From contig JAADVB010000019.1 in the NCBI GenBank assembly GCA_023334545.1, positions 62,001-126,000 of the forward strand: a stretch of DNA of 64,000 nucleotides, given 5' to 3'. Position numbers and translations under genes: made by a program. The notes beneath the pieces were generated by a model, which was not told the origin of the DNA, ran no database searches, and saw nothing but the letters and a program-made list of their open reading frames with translations. Of the stretch, positions 63,318 through 64,000 are shown one piece after another; within the stretch, counting starts at the first letter, position 1, and every line of letters begins with the position of its first letter. This DNA comes from Salisapilia sapeloensis. Its lineage: Eukaryota; Oomycota; Peronosporomycetes; Peronosporales; Salisapiliaceae.

Positions 63318-63770
63318 AATTTATTTTTGTGGCTGTATATGGTGCTCCAGTCTCATATCATGAGCTGATCAAGATTTTTGAGTGGGAGTAAAGACCGTGC
63401 TACGTCATGGACGTCTTCGTACACGATCGAAGGCATTTGTCTTTTTGCCGTTTAAGAGCACGATCAGTTCAATCATAGCGCGGCACGCACATCTTGATGG
63501 TAATCAATTGACAACTCAAGTGTCTAGTGGGTCATATTCAAATTTTATATAGGCATCTCGTAACTCGTCCGAGGTTACAGCCTCTGCTGCTGCAGAGGTA
63601 GGATTGGTACGGTGTATAAATAATACGTCTTTTTGTTTAAGTACTGACGAATGAATGATATGGTCTTATGCGTCACCGAAGTAGACGACCTCCAGTCTTG
63701 TTCGAGACCCGGTATGTCATCGCTCTCACATTCAGATCAAATATCAAAGCTTATACTTTCTACGACAGGA
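63318..63770. other. intergenic, nothing firm
   Basis: About 450 bp. A short first exon for the gene at the right edge may lie near 63668-63712 (MRHRSRRPPVLFET), but no splice preserves the downstream frame convincingly. Confidence 0.3.
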
Positions 63771-64000
63771 ACGGACCGCAGAGCTATATATCAAGCTTCT
63801 CAACAATGACATCGACGATCTGGACCTCACCAATGACGATTTTGCAGCCTTCAGCGACGGAAATGAGGGCGAGATAGAGCAGCTCGCGGACGATTTGGAA
63901 ATGCTCTACCAAGACTTGTATGATGGCAGGATCACTTCTGCAGAAGCTCGAACCCGAGCACGCACATACGCTGGCTTGCCGATTGAATCAAGCACAAGCA
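63771..64000 (+). CDS. partial gene at right edge, acidic helical protein
   Basis: One frame, starting after the AG of CTACGACAG, stays open to the window end: ERTAELYIKLLNNDIDDLDL, FAAFSDGNEGEIEQLADDLE, LYQDLYDGRITSAEARTRAR. Composition (amphipathic helices, few rare residues) looks coding, and it probably represents an exon whose upstream start is unclear. No family is recognised. The gene continues beyond 64000. Confidence 0.5.

Noticed and set aside
1-64000. RXLR or Crinkler effector genes, tRNA genes, transposons with terminal repeats, CRISPR arrays
   Set aside because: I looked for signal peptide plus RxLR/dEER and LFLAK-type motifs, B-box-like sequences and long repeats, and found none I could support. 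A systematic search could still find degenerate copies.

Overview
The window reads as nuclear DNA of an oomycete, most likely a zoospore-forming member of the Peronosporales (Phytophthora or a zoosporic downy mildew). The reasons are: small GT-AG introns (mostly 50-80 bp) in otherwise compact genes; the oomycete core-promoter element (CATTYYNCAATTT-like) just upstream of several start codons; secreted families typical of oomycetes (SOD-like, TSP1-repeat adhesin, purple acid phosphatases, serine-protease homologue relic); and a flagellar gene (CFAP45). No species is asserted. The standard genetic code is used.

Region 1, 1-3.8 kb: gene-poor, with decayed coding remnants. The clearest is a coiled-coil pseudogene on the minus strand (1379-2160) with several in-frame stops. 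Region 2, 3.8-37.4 kb: mainly gene-dense housekeeping DNA on both strands, often with convergent or divergent neighbours 10-200 bp apart, but interrupted at about 16.9-22 kb by two gene-poor gaps on either side of a secreted phosphatase. In order it carries a secreted SOD-like protein that lacks the metal ligands, mitochondrial EF-Ts, an ACL5-type (thermospermine) synthase, a cytochrome b5-domain protein, ARPC4 (four exons, the first only ATG), a Josephin deubiquitinase, an acidic coiled-coil protein, ARL3, succinyl-CoA synthetase beta, a nitronate monooxygenase, a secreted GH5 glucanase, a purple acid phosphatase, anthranilate phosphoribosyltransferase (three exons), a mitochondrial dynamin-like GTPase, a BUD22/SRFBP1 protein, CFAP45, an AZUL-like zinc-finger protein, a HERPUD-like ERAD protein, a 1930-residue DENN protein and a five-exon ankyrin protein.

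Region 3, 37.4-64 kb: gene-sparse, with long gaps and mostly surface or secreted products. These are a second purple acid phosphatase, two related Cys-rich Thr/Pro/Ser/Asp-rich surface proteins (40982-41914 and 52059-53564), an MLF-like protein, a decayed S1 serine-protease homologue, an intact cytochrome P450 and an 8.7-kb single-exon gene (53751-62417) for a secreted protein with about 42 thrombospondin type 1 repeats. That last protein resembles the Phytophthora zoospore ventral-vesicle adhesin Vsv1. A small two-exon membrane protein and a partial gene lie at the right edge.

There is no operon logic here. The thematic links are surface biology (adhesin, mucin-like proteins, glucanase, phosphatases) and flagellar or ciliary biology (CFAP45, ARL3, adhesin). 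Multi-exon models were assembled by eye from splice signals and reading-frame continuity; every exon sum given is a multiple of three.
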